DNA of 64,000 nucleotides from Aptenodytes patagonicus (taxonomy: Eukaryota; Chordata; Aves; Sphenisciformes; Spheniscidae), in contig NC_134950.1 of assembly GCF_965638725.1 (NCBI RefSeq), positions 137,693,636 through 137,757,635 on the forward strand. Reading direction: 5' to 3'. Positions 36,961 through 50,559 of the stretch are shown here, in pieces. The notes under the pieces are model-generated. The model saw only the letters and a list, made by a program, of their open reading frames with translations. It was not told the DNA's origin and ran no database searches. The translations under genes were made by a program, and so were the position numbers. Positions within the stretch are counted from its first letter, which is position 1. The number at the start of each line of letters is the position of its first letter.

Positions 36961-38927
36961 TTTCTGCAATCCACTCAGTTTTAAAAAGTGCTTTTGGGCC
37001 ATTTTGCTGTTCAGAGTAAGTCTACTTCCTGCTGGAATGAAAGAGAAAGAGAGACATGGTGTGCACTAGTACTGACTGTTTGTCGGCACTTCAGTATTAA
37101 TACCAATAAAATCTTTTCTGGCACATTTTTCTCCTAACCTAAAAAAAAATAAAAAGGTTCTGTGCAGCCAGATACTAGCCACCATCAATTCTCAGTAGAT
37201 CTTATCAGCTCAGTCAATAAACCACTTACATTCCCATGGGAGACATGTTCAGCAACACCAAGAAGCAGCAAGATCTAGATAAGGGTCTGGGGAATCATGA
37301 CTTGTGACCAGGACCACTCCTTCCATATTGTGCCATCAACCAGTTATCAAAGAAAGAGTTACTTACACCTACAGAGGAGGAAAGGACAGCAATCATGAGT
37401 ACACACAAATTTTTGACATTACAAAGAGGATTCAGGAGGAGCTACCTGATACCACTCTAGATTTACATCCCCAGTGCAGATACAGGCTGTAAAGGAGGCA
37501 ACATGAGCTATTGTAGGTCAATGAAAATTGAGAGGTTTTTTAGCATCCAATATTCCTAAAAATTCCAAAGATTTCATTGCAAGGCAATGCTACACTGTGA
37601 TGATACTTTTCATGAAATAATTTGCTGGACATTTTAAAGGATAACTGGAGTCCACATATTCCTTTTAAAATTTTTCTGTTCTTTTCACTGTTTACAGATG
37701 TTGTTGCAGCTGTTCTTAAACTACATACTCAACTTTCAGTACAAACCCAAATGCCCACTGCAGGCAGTAGCTCGGAAGGAGCTGGGACTGGTTCCTTCTG
37801 GCTGAGGTGGCACAGACAGAACTGCTCACATTAGACCTAGTGACAGACAATACACATTTGCATTTTGGCTAACATCATACACATTTATATAAGATGATTT
37901 TGAAGGGAGGAGGAGACGCAGTTGAGAATGAGAGAAATCAATTGCAGAATTAATTTTGGTTTTGTTTCCTAAGAATCAGTTGTTATTTTTCCTGCTGCAT
38001 TTGGTAGCTAGAACAGGGAATCACCTAATTTATCTCTGCTCATAGACCAAATTAATTATAACAAGACTAGATTAATTACAGACTATACTAGACTAACTAT
38101 AGACGTTTCAATAAGATTTTCAAGACTAGATTATCTAAAATACTGAGAAAAATGTTAGACCTTTACTGGTTGTGTTGCCCAACATAGCCAAAGTTGGAGA
38201 GCAGAATTCAGACAATGAAAGGCGAGAAAAGTTGAGAAGAAATTATTACAGATGACCCCAGTTATGTTCATACCCTTTGTTACTGTGTAGAGTCTGGTTG
38301 AATTGCATGTAGTTAGGCTGGGACTCTGTCACAGCTAAGATTAGGTACTGTGAATATAGAAAGTGAACCTGTACTGAGTTGGGGGAGCATAAATATTTGT
38401 AATGCATGCTTTTACCTTGATTGTTTGATGGATATTTTGTTTTGATAACACTTAATAACTTTAGCACAGACTAATATTTAATTAGATTAGCCAGTTAAAG
38501 AACAATGCATTCAAATGCTATAATGATCTGAATGATGTAAAATGATGTTGCTTGTATGTAAAATATAACACAAAAGAGGCAATTTGGGACCTTACCAGCA
38601 ATGCTCTATTTAGTTATTAATAATCTATGAAGACATTAATGTGGCAGTCATAAAAGGCTGAGTATTTTTCAGCGATAGGGGGACAGAGAAGCACAGCCTG
38701 AAGCAGTATACAAGCTAAGAGTAGTAAATAAGCTAAAGTTTGCACAAAATCCGGGACTCATGTCTTTACTCAGCTTCCAGTAAAGTACAGAACTTCATTC
38801 TGGGTTTTCACTGAACCTGCTCCCTTTTATATGCAAGTCCAGAGAAGGATGTAACAAGAATCCTGAAACTCTATTTTCCAAGTGTCCAGGAGTACTGTGC
38901 CTGGGCCACTGTGATAGCAAAGGGAAA

Positions 38928-38962
38928 AATAAAACCCTTCTCTGTTAAAAAAAAAAAAAAAA
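38928..38962 (+). repeat. AATAAA plus A16 tail (possible retrocopy end)
   Basis: AATAAA at 38928-38933 is followed 13 bp later by 16 consecutive A at 38947-38962 and then A-rich sequence to about 38974. This spacing is that of a polyadenylated transcript end. No parent gene was recognised and no target-site duplication was identified. Confidence 0.4.
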
Positions 38963-41144
38963 GAAAAGAAAAAAGTATCTCAACAGCATGCTGAAACCAT
39001 AATTTTAATGTCATCTTCCTCTCATTTGACAGGGAAAAGAGGCAGAAATAAGGAAGAAGAGCAATGGCTCAACACAAACCCATCCAGCTTTTATGATGCT
39101 ATTTACCCTTTCTGACAAGGAGCCATCCAACTCTTGCTACTCCTTTCAAAGCTGCCAGTGGAAAGAAAGATTTTTCCTGGGGAGGAAGGTCTCCAGGGGA
39201 ATCAGTGAAAAAGCATGAGAGAAGGAATCTGGAAGAATTCACTCCCACCCACCTACAGGAGATTCCTAGAAGCATTGTTAGCCTGAAGGTTTCCAAAAAC
39301 CCATTCCACTTCTCAAAGGCAGGGTTATTTCTGTGGCAGGTTGATTTTAAAGCAGCAACGGTGTCTAGCTGGAGCCTCTCACAAGGTTGGAATGTTAGAA
39401 GTAGTCCCAGGGGAGAGGGTTTAATGTACAAAATGCAGGTGAGGCAGCCAGAAAGACATGATGAATGCAATTTATCACAGGGCTCTGCAATTTATCACAA
39501 TGGAATCACAGGAAACAAGCAAATCAGAGCAGCAGATAGATAGACTGGATAGATTAAGCTCCTCTGGGCATGGAACTTCTTTGAAATATGCCAAGGAAAT
39601 TACATGTTACACGTCCAAATTTTCCAACAATATTTTATTGATTGGAATGGAGCTATGGGTTTCTGGGGCTGGGGTCCTTTTCCCCCGAAAGGAAAAAATG
39701 TGTTATTCTGAAGAATGAAATAAAGCTAAAATTATAGGGTGCTGTTTTGCTTCATTTTGATTTTAATCCACCTCTGGATGGGTGCCAGGAGGTAGGGATT
39801 TGCATGTGCAAATCAAGTGCCTGTACTTCCCAGCCACCCTTCTGCCCGCTCAGCTTTCAAGTTTAGGTGCATGAAGCTCCACATGCAGGAGCAATCTCAG
39901 AGACCTAAATCTGCGAGCTACTTTTGACAATGTGCAAGTGATCAAAGTGTTCTCACAGCAAACACAGTCCTTCCTCACTCCACTGTTTTTGCGGGGTGCC
40001 TTTCTTAAAACAGGTCTGTTGTATCGGCATAACAACTCCGAGTTTTATAACAGCAGAGCTGGGGTGATACCGTGGTCCAGAGTATTGCTGCAGTGTGCTG
40101 GATATTCCCCACCTCCCACAAAGTAGGGGCCTTACAGCTTTCAAAACAGCACATGTACTATTTAAATTGTTTCACTGGGAGGAGAATTATGTGTTCTGCA
40201 ACGCCTCAGGACAATGAGCCAAAGGAACTATAGAATATGAGCTTGGTGTTAAAGCTGGAGCTCCGCAATGCTCTGCTTTGTGTGGGTTTTAGCCTGCTAT
40301 GTAACATTACTTTTACATTAACATTTGTGGTTCCTTTTTTATGCACTCCAGCTTCGCCATGCTCCGCCCTTTATATTTTAACAGTCAGATTCCTATGATC
40401 CAACCAGGGTGGCATGTTCAAAGCTCCACTTCTTTTTAGCGCTGATTAAAAAAAAACAGGCAAAAAAAAAAAGCTCAGAGTATCAAACAAGCTTACTTCA
40501 AATAGCTTTTATTCACACTAGGACAAGACTATAGCCAAAGAATTATACAAAACACAAAACAAAAAGGATTTTAACAACTCGGTTGAAGGTTATTTCACAC
40601 CAGTCCAATGCTCGTATATATATAATCAACAACGTTTTGGAGCCCAATATTACTTAACATTACTCATTGGATGCTTTCAGATACAAAAATGTATCAGGAA
40701 TAATAACAATAATCCACAGGTTCTTTTTACTCTTGTGGAAATATGACTATTGACCTTTAAAAATTTTGCCCTTTGGGTCAGTCCCACTGATACTTTATCC
40801 CTTAGAATCTGATTTGCCTGGAAAGACAAATTACAGATAAACTTTTAGTGCTCTGAGCAAAAGGCTGTTTTTTATCATAGAAACAGATAGCAACATCAAT
40901 TTTCCAAGAAAAAAATAGACATTTCAGCTGTGCATCCCTAGACCAAAAAGTCAGTGTCGTAAAAACCCACAGCAATGTTTGCTTTGAAAGCTTTAGTTAT
41001 GACTTCACCAGGTATTGCTTTATGCTTTCCTACTGCATCCTAGCTTGGAATATTAAGCCGATCAAGAAATTTAAAATAGCAGTAAACTAAGCAGCAAGAG
41101 ACATGAGTATGAACCTGTTCCCATAAGACATGATGTATACACCC

Positions 41145-41192
41145 ACCTGAAGCCCACTGAAGTCAATAGAATATATCCACTGGTGTCAATGC
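41145..41192. repeat. Palindromic short repeat, copy 3
   Basis: CCCACTGAAGTCAATAGAAT followed by CCACTGGTGTCAATGC. This is the same pattern as 31022-31070, diverged in the second half. Confidence 0.5.
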
Positions 41193-44100
41193 TCTTTCAG
41201 ACAGACTTTTCTAGAAGCAGAACTGGCACTTCATATCAGAAACAGGGATGTGGGGCCAAGTTCAGATCTGTATCTGCGCTTTTTTTTACAGTTTGTGTGT
41301 GGATGAGTGCAAAGTTAAGGTTTCTTCTCTAGCTGCCTCCTGGATCTTACCCAAAGCCTGTCAGAGGAGGGATTTCAGTGCTCTTTGAATCAGGGCATCC
41401 TACGGCTCTGCTATTGCAAATGTGCCTCTGGACACGCAGGCATACCATCGGGAAGGGGATAATGTGTGGAGTTCTTAGCACAGAATCACTCTCACTGCAC
41501 AGTACCAGTGCCATTGATTTCATGCGTCACTTGCCTTCAGACCATCCACGCAGAAGCATGTCTTCCTTATAAATTACAGCCCAACTCACAGTGTGCTAAT
41601 TAACATTTGAACAGTAGTATCTTTGATGGCACAGAACAATTTATATTTTGCTATAAACTCTTCTAATATGCTGAACCACAGAGCATGGCACTAGAGCAGG
41701 ATGAAGGATTGTGCAGAAGAGATATAATTAATAGTTGCTGGAATGTCCTTTTTAGTCTTCGCTCTCTGTGGTGTGCTATTTGCTAGAGACTAAAACTAAG
41801 CTAGTAACAAGATGTCATGGGACAAAAACCTTTTGGATCAAGTGAAAATATTACATTGTTAAAATCAAAATGGGTCCCTTTTGAGGTTAGAGAGGAATGT
41901 GAGTTTCACAATTTCTTTTTTTAACAATCAGCAGACAGCCAGCTAAATCGTACTCATAAAATACCACTCCAGTTTGGATCTGTCACAAAAATGAAGCATT
42001 TAATTGCTGCTAGAAGTGACAAAGATAAGCTATTCTTATTCCCACACCAAGGGCAGGGGCATCTGTCAGAAAAGACAGAGGGTTTTTTGATGGTTTTCTA
42101 TGTGTTACAAGGGTGAATTCAATTACAGGTAAAAAAAGAAAGCGAGTGACATGACAAAGTAAAAGCTTAAATTATAATTAAGAATCCAAACTCCTCCAAA
42201 TCCAAGATGAAAAGCAGGTAGCAGAAACTTGATTTAAGAGAAACTCTTTCCCAGTAGGTTCCCCCCCCATGTACCTATTCTGTTTTACTTCCATATGGAG
42301 TCTGTAAAAAAAAAAGTAGAATGGTTCACAAAGCTCTATTGTGACCTTTTAAAATAAAACAACCGTGCACTACAACACTTCTGGAAAGGCCACTATTGAG
42401 AAAAAAAAAAAAAATACAAAAATCTCCCCTATCAGTCACGTTATGAAGTGTCTGCTAGGGGCTGATAGCTTCTCAGGCAAATGCACAGCATACACGTCAG
42501 GGCAGCACACCTGGCTGCTGCTGCTTCGGACAAAAAGTTTTAGAGCGAGGTTCATGTCTGCATGCGTGTGGGTATGCTTGTGGGACAAAGTGGGCATTTC
42601 CCAAAGAATAAATGCTCACTGGGCATCTCCTTGCCCCTGCAAGCTAATAAAGTTAGTTGCCTCACAGCCATCAGTGCCTTTGGAAAAGTTCCCTCTAATG
42701 CTTTGTCCCAGACACATTGGCCCAAAAGTGTCCTGCTGTCTGTCTACACAAATTAGTCGGTCTCTACATTCTTGCTCTCTACAGGACCTCTGGTGTTGGC
42801 TGCAGCAAAACCTTTCTAATATTTCATCTCTGGTTATGACTCTCAGTTTTTTAGGGAGGCTGCGCTTAGATAAGACACCAACTCAGCTACCACATACTCT
42901 AGAGAGGGATTCATTTTGCCACTTTCATTCAGCTGGCAGCATGTTGTTGACTTTTTTGTAAAGTAAAGAAACAGCCATCTTTGTTTGCATAACAGCTGTT
43001 TATATTTTCTTTTCCTTTTATGCTGCTTATTTAAGATAGCTTAATGATTTTATTTTCCTCAGATTCACTTGCCTGGAATTAGTTATTTCATTTTCACTGA
43101 AAGTAAAATTAGGAGGGTACATAATTAAAAAAGGGACTAATTCTGCCATCTTTACACTGCCAAGATTCCCATGAACTTTGAGTACTCGCTAGGAATTTTG
43201 CCTGAAAAAGGATCATATAATCAAGCTCTTCATTGCTGCAGATTATATTAAAGCGAAACGAGCACATACAGAATTCCTGCACACAGAGTCCAAAAATGAA
43301 GTGCCAGACACTCTTAGGTTTTAGCAGTTCTGAGATTTAATGTTCATCATTGTTCCCACTCCAGCCCAGGTAAAAGCATTAAGTTGGATAAAAATAATTC
43401 TTTTCTTGATATCCTGAGTCATATCACTTTTCAGTTTTCAGTTTCTACTATGAATTTAAGGACCTAAGAATACAAGAAAAGTATTTAATGACCTAAGAAT
43501 ACAAGAAAAAAACAAGAATACAAGAAAAGCCCCACTGAGATTAATATTTAGACCCTAACACTAAGGAAGAATATGAACTGGAGCAAGCATGTTAGTGGTA
43601 CTTGCTGCTGAGACATCTCTCTTTCTGGAGGTTGGTGGCTTAGAGACACCTTGATCCAGAGGCAGAGTGCAAATTCCTGCACACTTCCCCTGTGAGGCAA
43701 GGATTTGCCGCTAACGGCAATGGCAGCCTGGGGTGGTGGTGCTGTGGGATGTCCTCCCACCCACCTGCAGCCCCCGTGCCACCAGCACCAGGCAGAGGGT
43801 CACCCTGGCTTCAAGGGCTCTCTGCCACCTCCTCAGCTTCACCTTCTCCATGGAATCACTCACAGAAACCACCTTTCCCCCCCCGCATTTATCCATTTCA
43901 GTTCATTTTTAGAAGTAATCTAAGTTCAGATGTAGATATTTTGGCAGCCAGCTTGAAATATCTGGGACTTAATTTTCAGAGGTGTCAATCTCCCTAGCCT
44001 AAGCTGAGGTCTATGGGAGACATAAGACTATGACGTCTCTTCAAAAACAGCTCCTAAGCCTCTGAATTTGAACATCAGAAATGGAGAAACATGCAATTTG

Positions 44101-44437
44101 TGCATCTTTCTGAAATTCTTGGAATTTGTTGTTGAATCCAGCTAAAACTGGGCATTTTTAAGAGTGTCTGTGTGAATATTTCCCTGGAAGTATGTCTAAA
44201 ATTGCTGGGAGATATTTTAGCTGTAATCCACGGGGAGCTATTGATGGTAATAAAAAATACTGTGAGAAGAAAACAGCAGCAAGTGAAACTGCCCTCTCAG
44301 AAAACGCAGGTCTGCTTTGAAGGAAGTGTTGATATTCACCATAAGCCTCGATCATTTCCCAGAGGGCTGTACGGTGCCTTGTAATGACATAATCAAAAAG
44401 TAATGGTGCTCTGGACTTAAAGGAAAAAAAAAAAAGC

Positions 44438-44500
44438 AGGGCCTGATCCGTCCCCCATTGAAATCAAAGAGGATTTTTCTATTGACTTCAGTGAGAACAG
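44438..44500. repeat. Palindromic short repeat, copy 4
   Basis: AGGGCCTGATCC opens the copy, then CCCCATTGAAATCAAAGAGG and CTATTGACTTCAGTGAGAAC. The opening GGCCTGATCC word probably belongs to the outer end of the element. Confidence 0.6.
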
Positions 44501-45149
44501 AGTTCTGGACACAATCTGTGTGCAGTTTATTTGCACATTTGCTTATCCAAACGATCCTAACTTTAACCAACAGCATGTCTAGATGTCTGTCTGGGAGTAC
44601 GCCTGTACAAATGCATAAGTGTGAGTTTATAATGTGGTTTAATTCAAATTATTTTGGCATTTTAAAAGCATTTCCAGCTACAAAGGACAGCTTTAGCTGA
44701 TTTCCACCCAGAATATAGACTTTAATTGGTAAAGTTTGTAACTTACATTTTGGGCTGCAATTCATATTCAGTTTCATGCAAGCTAAGGACACAAGCAGAT
44801 TTTGCATTCGTGGGGTTAATTTTAAAATGATCTTACTATGCACACAATTAAAATTTTGCAGCCGTTATTTCAAAATGTGAAAAGCTCTACAAATTACCCA
44901 ACTCATCAGCTATGGTCCTTGGTTTCCTTAAAGGGAAACTTCTTTGATGACCACAAGAAAATTACAGTAAATAGCAAGCAAGATTGCCATCACAAGTCTG
45001 CTGAAAATACAGGATGAACTCCTGATTGCTTTAGTCATATGAACAACCCCTTCAGAACAGCCCAAAGTCAGGCAAGGTGGCTTACACCAGGAGATAATTT
45101 AGCCTGCTGGGACTCTTTGCATTACTAAAACGAGCATGATTTGGGCTTG

Positions 45150-46987
45150 TAAGTGGGTGTAGAATTTTATTTCACTTTCTGAGGGGCATGCATCCATTTT
45201 AGAGTAAGCCTTTCAGAATAAAAGTTTACTTCACATTATAGGAAATGACATTCCTTTTTTAGATTTCCCTTTTCAAAGCATGCCTCAGATTTCTAACTTG
45301 TGGCAGAGAGCTTTTGTATAAGTAATAAAAGTCTTTAAAATTAAAATGCTAATCGTAAACAAACCCAAATGCATGAAAGATATAGTCTGACTGCATAACA
45401 AAAGAGAATTATATAATTCTATTTGAGTGAAATCTTTCATCTTTGATTTACAGGTTTGAGTCTGCCTATAACTGAAACCACATTGTTCCATATCTTTCAT
45501 ATCATGGCCTTCCCCAAAATCTTGTTTTAATTAAGGTTCCTTTCAGATTTCAGAATAAAAAGCATGACAGTCTTCACTTATGGCTTTAATATATCTTTTG
45601 AGTTTGGAAAATATGTAAAAATGAACATCACTTGCTTTTAAAAGCTGAGCGAGCTATCAAATACTGCAAGTCGAATACTTCAAGGTATCTCCCAGGGTTC
45701 ATTAGGTGAGAAAGTTGTAAACAAAATAAAAGTTGCTGTAGCAGAGTTTTGTTCATTTGAAGTAGTCTTATATACATGCCCTATCTCTTTCTCCGACGGT
45801 AAGGCAACACGTGTAACAGTTTAAGCGTTCATTATCAGCTAAAGGCACAACTCTATGTTACGTTCTCAAACATGGAATTAAACAGCTAAAGTCACGTTGC
45901 AGGGAGATCTTGCTGTACTTTGGGGGTCTAAAATAAAGCCTAAACCCTTTGAAGCTTCTTAAGCAACATCAGTTCTCTTGGTGCAGGACTACATAAACGA
46001 ATCAGTTCGTGTTCACATGATGACCTGTAAAAAACACCCCCAACACAACCTCCACAGAAACACCTGAGCTTCAAATGAGCTGCACGCAGTTACTGAAGAT
46101 CGCTGCTCTTAGAGTCAGGACACAGAAACATTTCAGAACAAACTAAAAGCACATTTGAAAAGCCATCCATTTTTCAAAGACTACTTGATCTCTGCTGCAC
46201 ATCTGGTGAGAGCTACTGTCAACTACGGAGGGTACAGCACTTTTTTTAAAGGCAGAAGGTCGCTCATTTTAGGGAATCGTGAATGTGTTTCTATGATAGA
46301 AAAGATTACATGAAATGAGGAGGGATGGCCAGGAAAAGGGAAAAGAAAATAAAGCACCACCAAGCACAGTACTTCAGGGGATTTATAGTACAATAAGAAG
46401 TGCTTTCCCTTTAGCTAAAATCCCTCATTGCAATTTACACACCTTTCACTTATTCAGCTAAGAACTCATTACAGGGGGTTAGAAAATGGCACGTAAAATA
46501 AAGTTGTTTTTTCTTTTTTTCATTACACAGAGCAAAGAAAACAAATTCTATTAACAATTTAACACAGTATGAAAAAAATTACCCAGTAAAAAGTGTCAGA
46601 AAGTGATTCATGGAGTTTACCGAGTATTTTGCTGGCTGTTGCAGTTCTCGTATCTATAATCTATCATGTAGAATTTTGTAATACTCTATTTCACAATTTA
46701 TGTTGGTGAGCGGGTCAAACAGCATATAAAAAGCATGCTCTAGGCTCTTTCTCCCAAGCCCGTTTTACTGTAACTCTAGAATTGTAGCGGTTACATTTAA
46801 GGAATCTTTAGGGCCCTTTCAAGTCCATCCAAAGAACAAGTGAAGCTGCTATTCAGAGTTTTGTGCCCAGTGTTTATGTTCCATCTGATCTGTGCCACCC
46901 AAGCAGCAGACAAGACATGTCTGAGGGTGCTTTGGGGGGATACACAATGATGTCACCCACAGGAAATATCAGGGAGGACTTGGCACT
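45150..46987 (-). other. Possible 3' UTR of the CENPQ-like gene
   Basis: If the terminal exon at 46988-47027 is real, its untranslated part continues towards lower coordinates. The first AATAAA that I find on the minus strand lies at 45166-45171, giving a UTR of about 1.8 kb. No transcript evidence is available, and the UTR could end elsewhere. Confidence 0.25.
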
Positions 46988-47027
46988 TCACAAGGCTGTC
47001 TCTTCTTCCATGGGCTCGCCAGCAGCT
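46988..47027 (-). CDS. CENPQ: CENPQ-like, candidate terminal coding exon
   Basis: A strong acceptor (TTTATTTTTACAG on the minus strand) precedes a 40-base coding segment that reads AAGEPMEEETAL and stops with TGA at 46988-46990. Its single leading A completes a codon left open by the exon at 48602-48677 (CA + A = Gln), so the phases agree. The tail is acidic and ends in ETAL. It has no counterpart in human CENPQ as I remember it, which ends shortly after the conserved helix. It could instead be an alternative last exon, an exon of another gene, or chance. Confidence 0.4.
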
Positions 47028-48601
47028 CTGTAAAAATAAACAGGCAATCAGAATACGGCACAAGAGTACACAATGACATTGTAGATTTTCATGCATAATC
47101 AAAGCTGATTTTTCAGCTCTCTCTGATGTTTATTTGTGTTATTCAGTTATCCATAAATAGAGTTTCTTTCCTAGGAAGTATAAACAAATGTCAAGTGGAA
47201 AAACATTTTAGATCCAAGCAATCACTGAAAATGTTCCTGTTTATATTAAAATATGTCAGAATATTTTGTAACTTTTTGTCCAGAAATGTACATGCTTTGT
47301 GTCAACAGAGTCAAATAATTTCATGAAAAAAATAGCTGCGATACTTTTATTTTACAAGCTTTTGCAACTAAAAATACATGCATTTATTTTTTCAAGCGGG
47401 CCCATACCATTAAAGCGAAATAGTTCACTAGTAGCCAAGTAGTTAGCAGTGCTTCTTCTGGGGTTCTTCTTCAGTCCTCTGATTTTTGATTCTGTGCTTG
47501 CACAAATGCATTGCCTGCCTGCCTGCCTGTCACTTCTCAGACCAAATTCTGAACTCGATCAGCAGATCACTGTCATAGAGAAGGTATCTATTAATAATAT
47601 AAAATCAGATTATACGTATATCTTTTATTTGAAAGCCTCTGGGAAATATTCAGCTTAGGCAAGATGAGCTCTTTAAAACATCCAGTAAGAAAACAGTGGG
47701 GACATATGCTGTAAAGCATCATATGGCGTAAAGTGTCGTAGTGCCTTGTATCTGACAAGCTACCACACCTGAGGATTATGCTGGCAATTATAAAATGGGA
47801 AGCTTCTGAGATCACGGTGAGACCTCACTATTGAAGGGCATAAGAATCTGGACACAAACCTTTTTTCACCTCAGTCTGGCAGAATACCATATGACAAATG
47901 AGCTTAAGACCTCCTTAAAAATAGTCACTTCAAGCAATTTTGAAATGAGAGGAGAGCAAAAAGTAAACGCAAATTAATAAATGAGACGTTTACCAGTTAA
48001 ATCTTGTAAGCCAGTATAATAACTGACTTCAGTAAAACATCCCTCAGAAAGTACAAACTCATGAGATCCCATGGAAAAAAAAAAGTAATTAATGGGGGCT
48101 TGCATGGGCTTTGGTAGTTTATTCAGCAAGGAAGCCAGAGAATTTTAAATGAATCTGGAGTTTATTAAAGTCTTTCCCAATGAAAAATTCAGCAGTGTGT
48201 CTTTAAATGATTTTATACAGGTTATTCCTTTATGATTTGGAATGATCACAGCTAGTATGTTGAAAAATGTCAGATAAATGATATATGAAAAAGAAGACAT
48301 TTTTCAGACTAATCACTTTCCAAAGGGTTATTGACCCTAAAATATTATTAATCTATAAATCTCAAATCTTTTGTTCCTCACCACATGGTGGAGAATGTTT
48401 CCTATGTACAGTAACCACTGTAGCTCCCTCATTCCCGAGAGGCGAGGTGAAGCCCTCTTCCATTCCCTCTTTTTCCTCTCTTGCATTGTTCTGGCTTGCA
48501 GCAGAGACCGCACAGTGGCAGCCAGGGTAGGATGGAGCTCAGCCTGCTCCTGAGGTCCTCAGGTGTGATAAAGGATAATGCACCATGTGGAGAATTCATA
48601 C
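47028..48601 (-). other. Candidate intron between exons at 48.6 kb and 47.0 kb
   Basis: On the minus strand it begins GTATGA and ends TTTTTACAG, 1574 bp. It contains a short (TGCC)n repeat near 47513-47529 and nothing else recognised. If the upstream exon simply runs on to its in-frame TGA, this interval is 3' UTR or flank instead. Confidence 0.35.
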
Positions 48602-48677
48602 TGATGCTGTATGCTGCTGTTGTGCTGACCACACGCTTCCACTTTCTCCAGCCACTTTTGGAAGACCTGCATGTCCT
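48602..48677 (-). CDS. CENPQ: CENPQ-like, penultimate coding exon
   Basis: The acceptor TTTGTGTTATGTCAG is followed by 76 coding bases. Two leading bases (AG) complete the A left by the exon at 61619-61703 to give Lys, then the frame reads DMQVFQKWLEKVEACGQHNS, a helical, coiled-coil-like segment. This aligns in position with the last conserved helix of CENP-Q. The proposed donor is CATCA|GTATGA, of moderate quality. Without splicing, the frame continues 15 codons past the last complete codon to a TGA, so this could also be the last exon. A second acceptor 2 bp inside would shift the frame and lose the helix. Confidence 0.5.
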
Positions 48678-50559
48678 CTGACATAACACAAAAGTGCAAT
48701 AAGCCCTTGTTAAACATCCAAGACCTTATGGGGCTGTCTGGAAAGAGGATAATTTGGAAGCAGATAACAGTTCAGTTTTTAGGTTCTGCTGTGAGTAAGC
48801 GAATGAGAAGAAATAGTTGTCAATAGATTTCAACTGGCGATTGGCAGAGCAGGAAGGAGCTGAGCTCTGGAAAACCTCTGGAAGTGAAAGTTGGGATTTG
48901 GGTTATTTGTAAGGATCTAGGGAAGCAGTACGTGCAACAGTCTGTTCACATGTATTTGGCTTCTGGGACTGACATTCTCATGACCCTAGTACAAATGAGA
49001 GGTGATCTTATTCAGTGTTTTAGTCCTGGGCAATTTTTCACTGACAAGGGTGCTTCTGAGTGCCAGGACTGACCTTGAGTGCTATATTCTAATATACTCC
49101 AATATATTCCAACAATATGCCAATATTCCACATCAGCCAGAGCCTAAGCACCACGAAATTTTTATATGCAAGTGCCAGATGCAAGGTCCTTTTCGGAAAA
49201 GGAGAGGAGGTTAGGGTGCCCTGATGAATCCAGCTGCTGTCTCTCAGTGTGGGTACTCTCACAGCCTTCTCCAGACTCCTTTTGAAGATTTATGTGTATG
49301 CTTTAACTTCATTTTATTAGTGTCAGAGAAGTCACTGGATCTATCCAATGGCTTATCATTAAAAACATACGTTTTTATGGGATAACGTCTTAGGCCAGAG
49401 TTTTGTGTGAGAGCCAGTAAAGTTTTAGGGCCTTAGTACAGAGAGAAAAACACTGTAGTCCCATAACACTGAGCGGTGAATCAATACACACCCATTCTGC
49501 TGAAATCAAAAGTTCTCAAAAAAATCCAAAAAACCGAGGGGGCAGAGTCTGACAGGCCAAATTTATGTTACTTCAGTTATGTCACTGTTAGTTACATCAG
49601 TTCAGTCAGTCTTCCTGTAGCTGACAAGAAGTTGGCATAAAAAAGTAAAACAGGCAAAAAAACCCCATCCCGTATTGTATGCTCTGGTTCCTCAGAGGTG
49701 CAGCTGTGAGCTCGGCTCTGATCCGGACTGATTCCGTGCGGTCAGCAGATTCAGAAAGATACCAACTAGGACTGTAATGATTGTAGAACCACAACTGTGA
49801 TTTTTCATTAAGGCTTCACTGTGGCTCATTTAAACTGCAAGTTCCTAGGAGCAGAGCCCTCTTGCATTCGCTCTGTTTATTCTGGTGTGCTGGAAAGAGC
49901 GCTCACCTATAGCTCTCTATATGTGCAATTCACACTATGGCAGAATGAAGTAGCCTTTTTGCAGTTAATGCTAAACAAAATGATTCTGTTTAAACCTTAA
50001 AACAAAAGAAATAGATGAGGCAAAAATCCTACCATAGGGATAAAATCTGGCAAAACGTGTGACATCTTAAGTATTGTTTTGTGGCAGTTGAGAATAAATG
50101 GCAACCATATTATTTATGAGAATATTATTTAAAATAGTTCATATCTACACTTTAAAAAAAGTTAACATTTAAGAATATAGATAAACCCTGTACATTATCC
50201 AAAAAATTAAATGTTTCTCTTACATTATTTTTAAAATTAGAATTACAGAGATTCCTTATAGCTACATCACCACACATAAAAATAAAAATTCAAGGTATGT
50301 TTCCAAGTCACAGAAACTGCTGAACAAAAGATAGGTTTTCTGGCATGGTATGGCTGTTTTATGCCATAATCTGTTCCTAATTTAACTCAGCTGTCTCAGG
50401 GAAGATCATTGTAATTGAAAAGTGATCCTCTGGTAGCAGAGAGCTGGGGAAAAAGAAGTACATTTCTATACCATAGAGATGATTCGAAGAGTGTCTAAAG
50501 ACATCATATAAGAGATCCTGAGTAAGTGTATATCCTAGTAAAAATGGACTTTGTATGGA

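Larger units (their letters stand above)
36961..45149. other. Non-coding stretch downstream of the minus-strand gene
   Basis: No supportable exon. It contains an A-tailed segment at 38928-38962, imperfect tandem duplications at 39466-39499 and 43461-43528, and palindromic repeat copies at 41145-41192 and 44438-44500. A 198-codon plus-strand frame at 42365-42961 is the longest non-repeat frame in the window, but it shows no domain, starts just before a poly-A stretch and is probably chance. Part of the right end could belong to a long 3' UTR of the minus-strand gene. Confidence 0.45.

Noticed and set aside
42365..42961. 198-codon plus-strand frame
   Set aside because: It starts beside a poly-A stretch and has no domain, no transmembrane or repeat pattern and no codon bias that I can see. 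It is plausible by chance in 64 kb.
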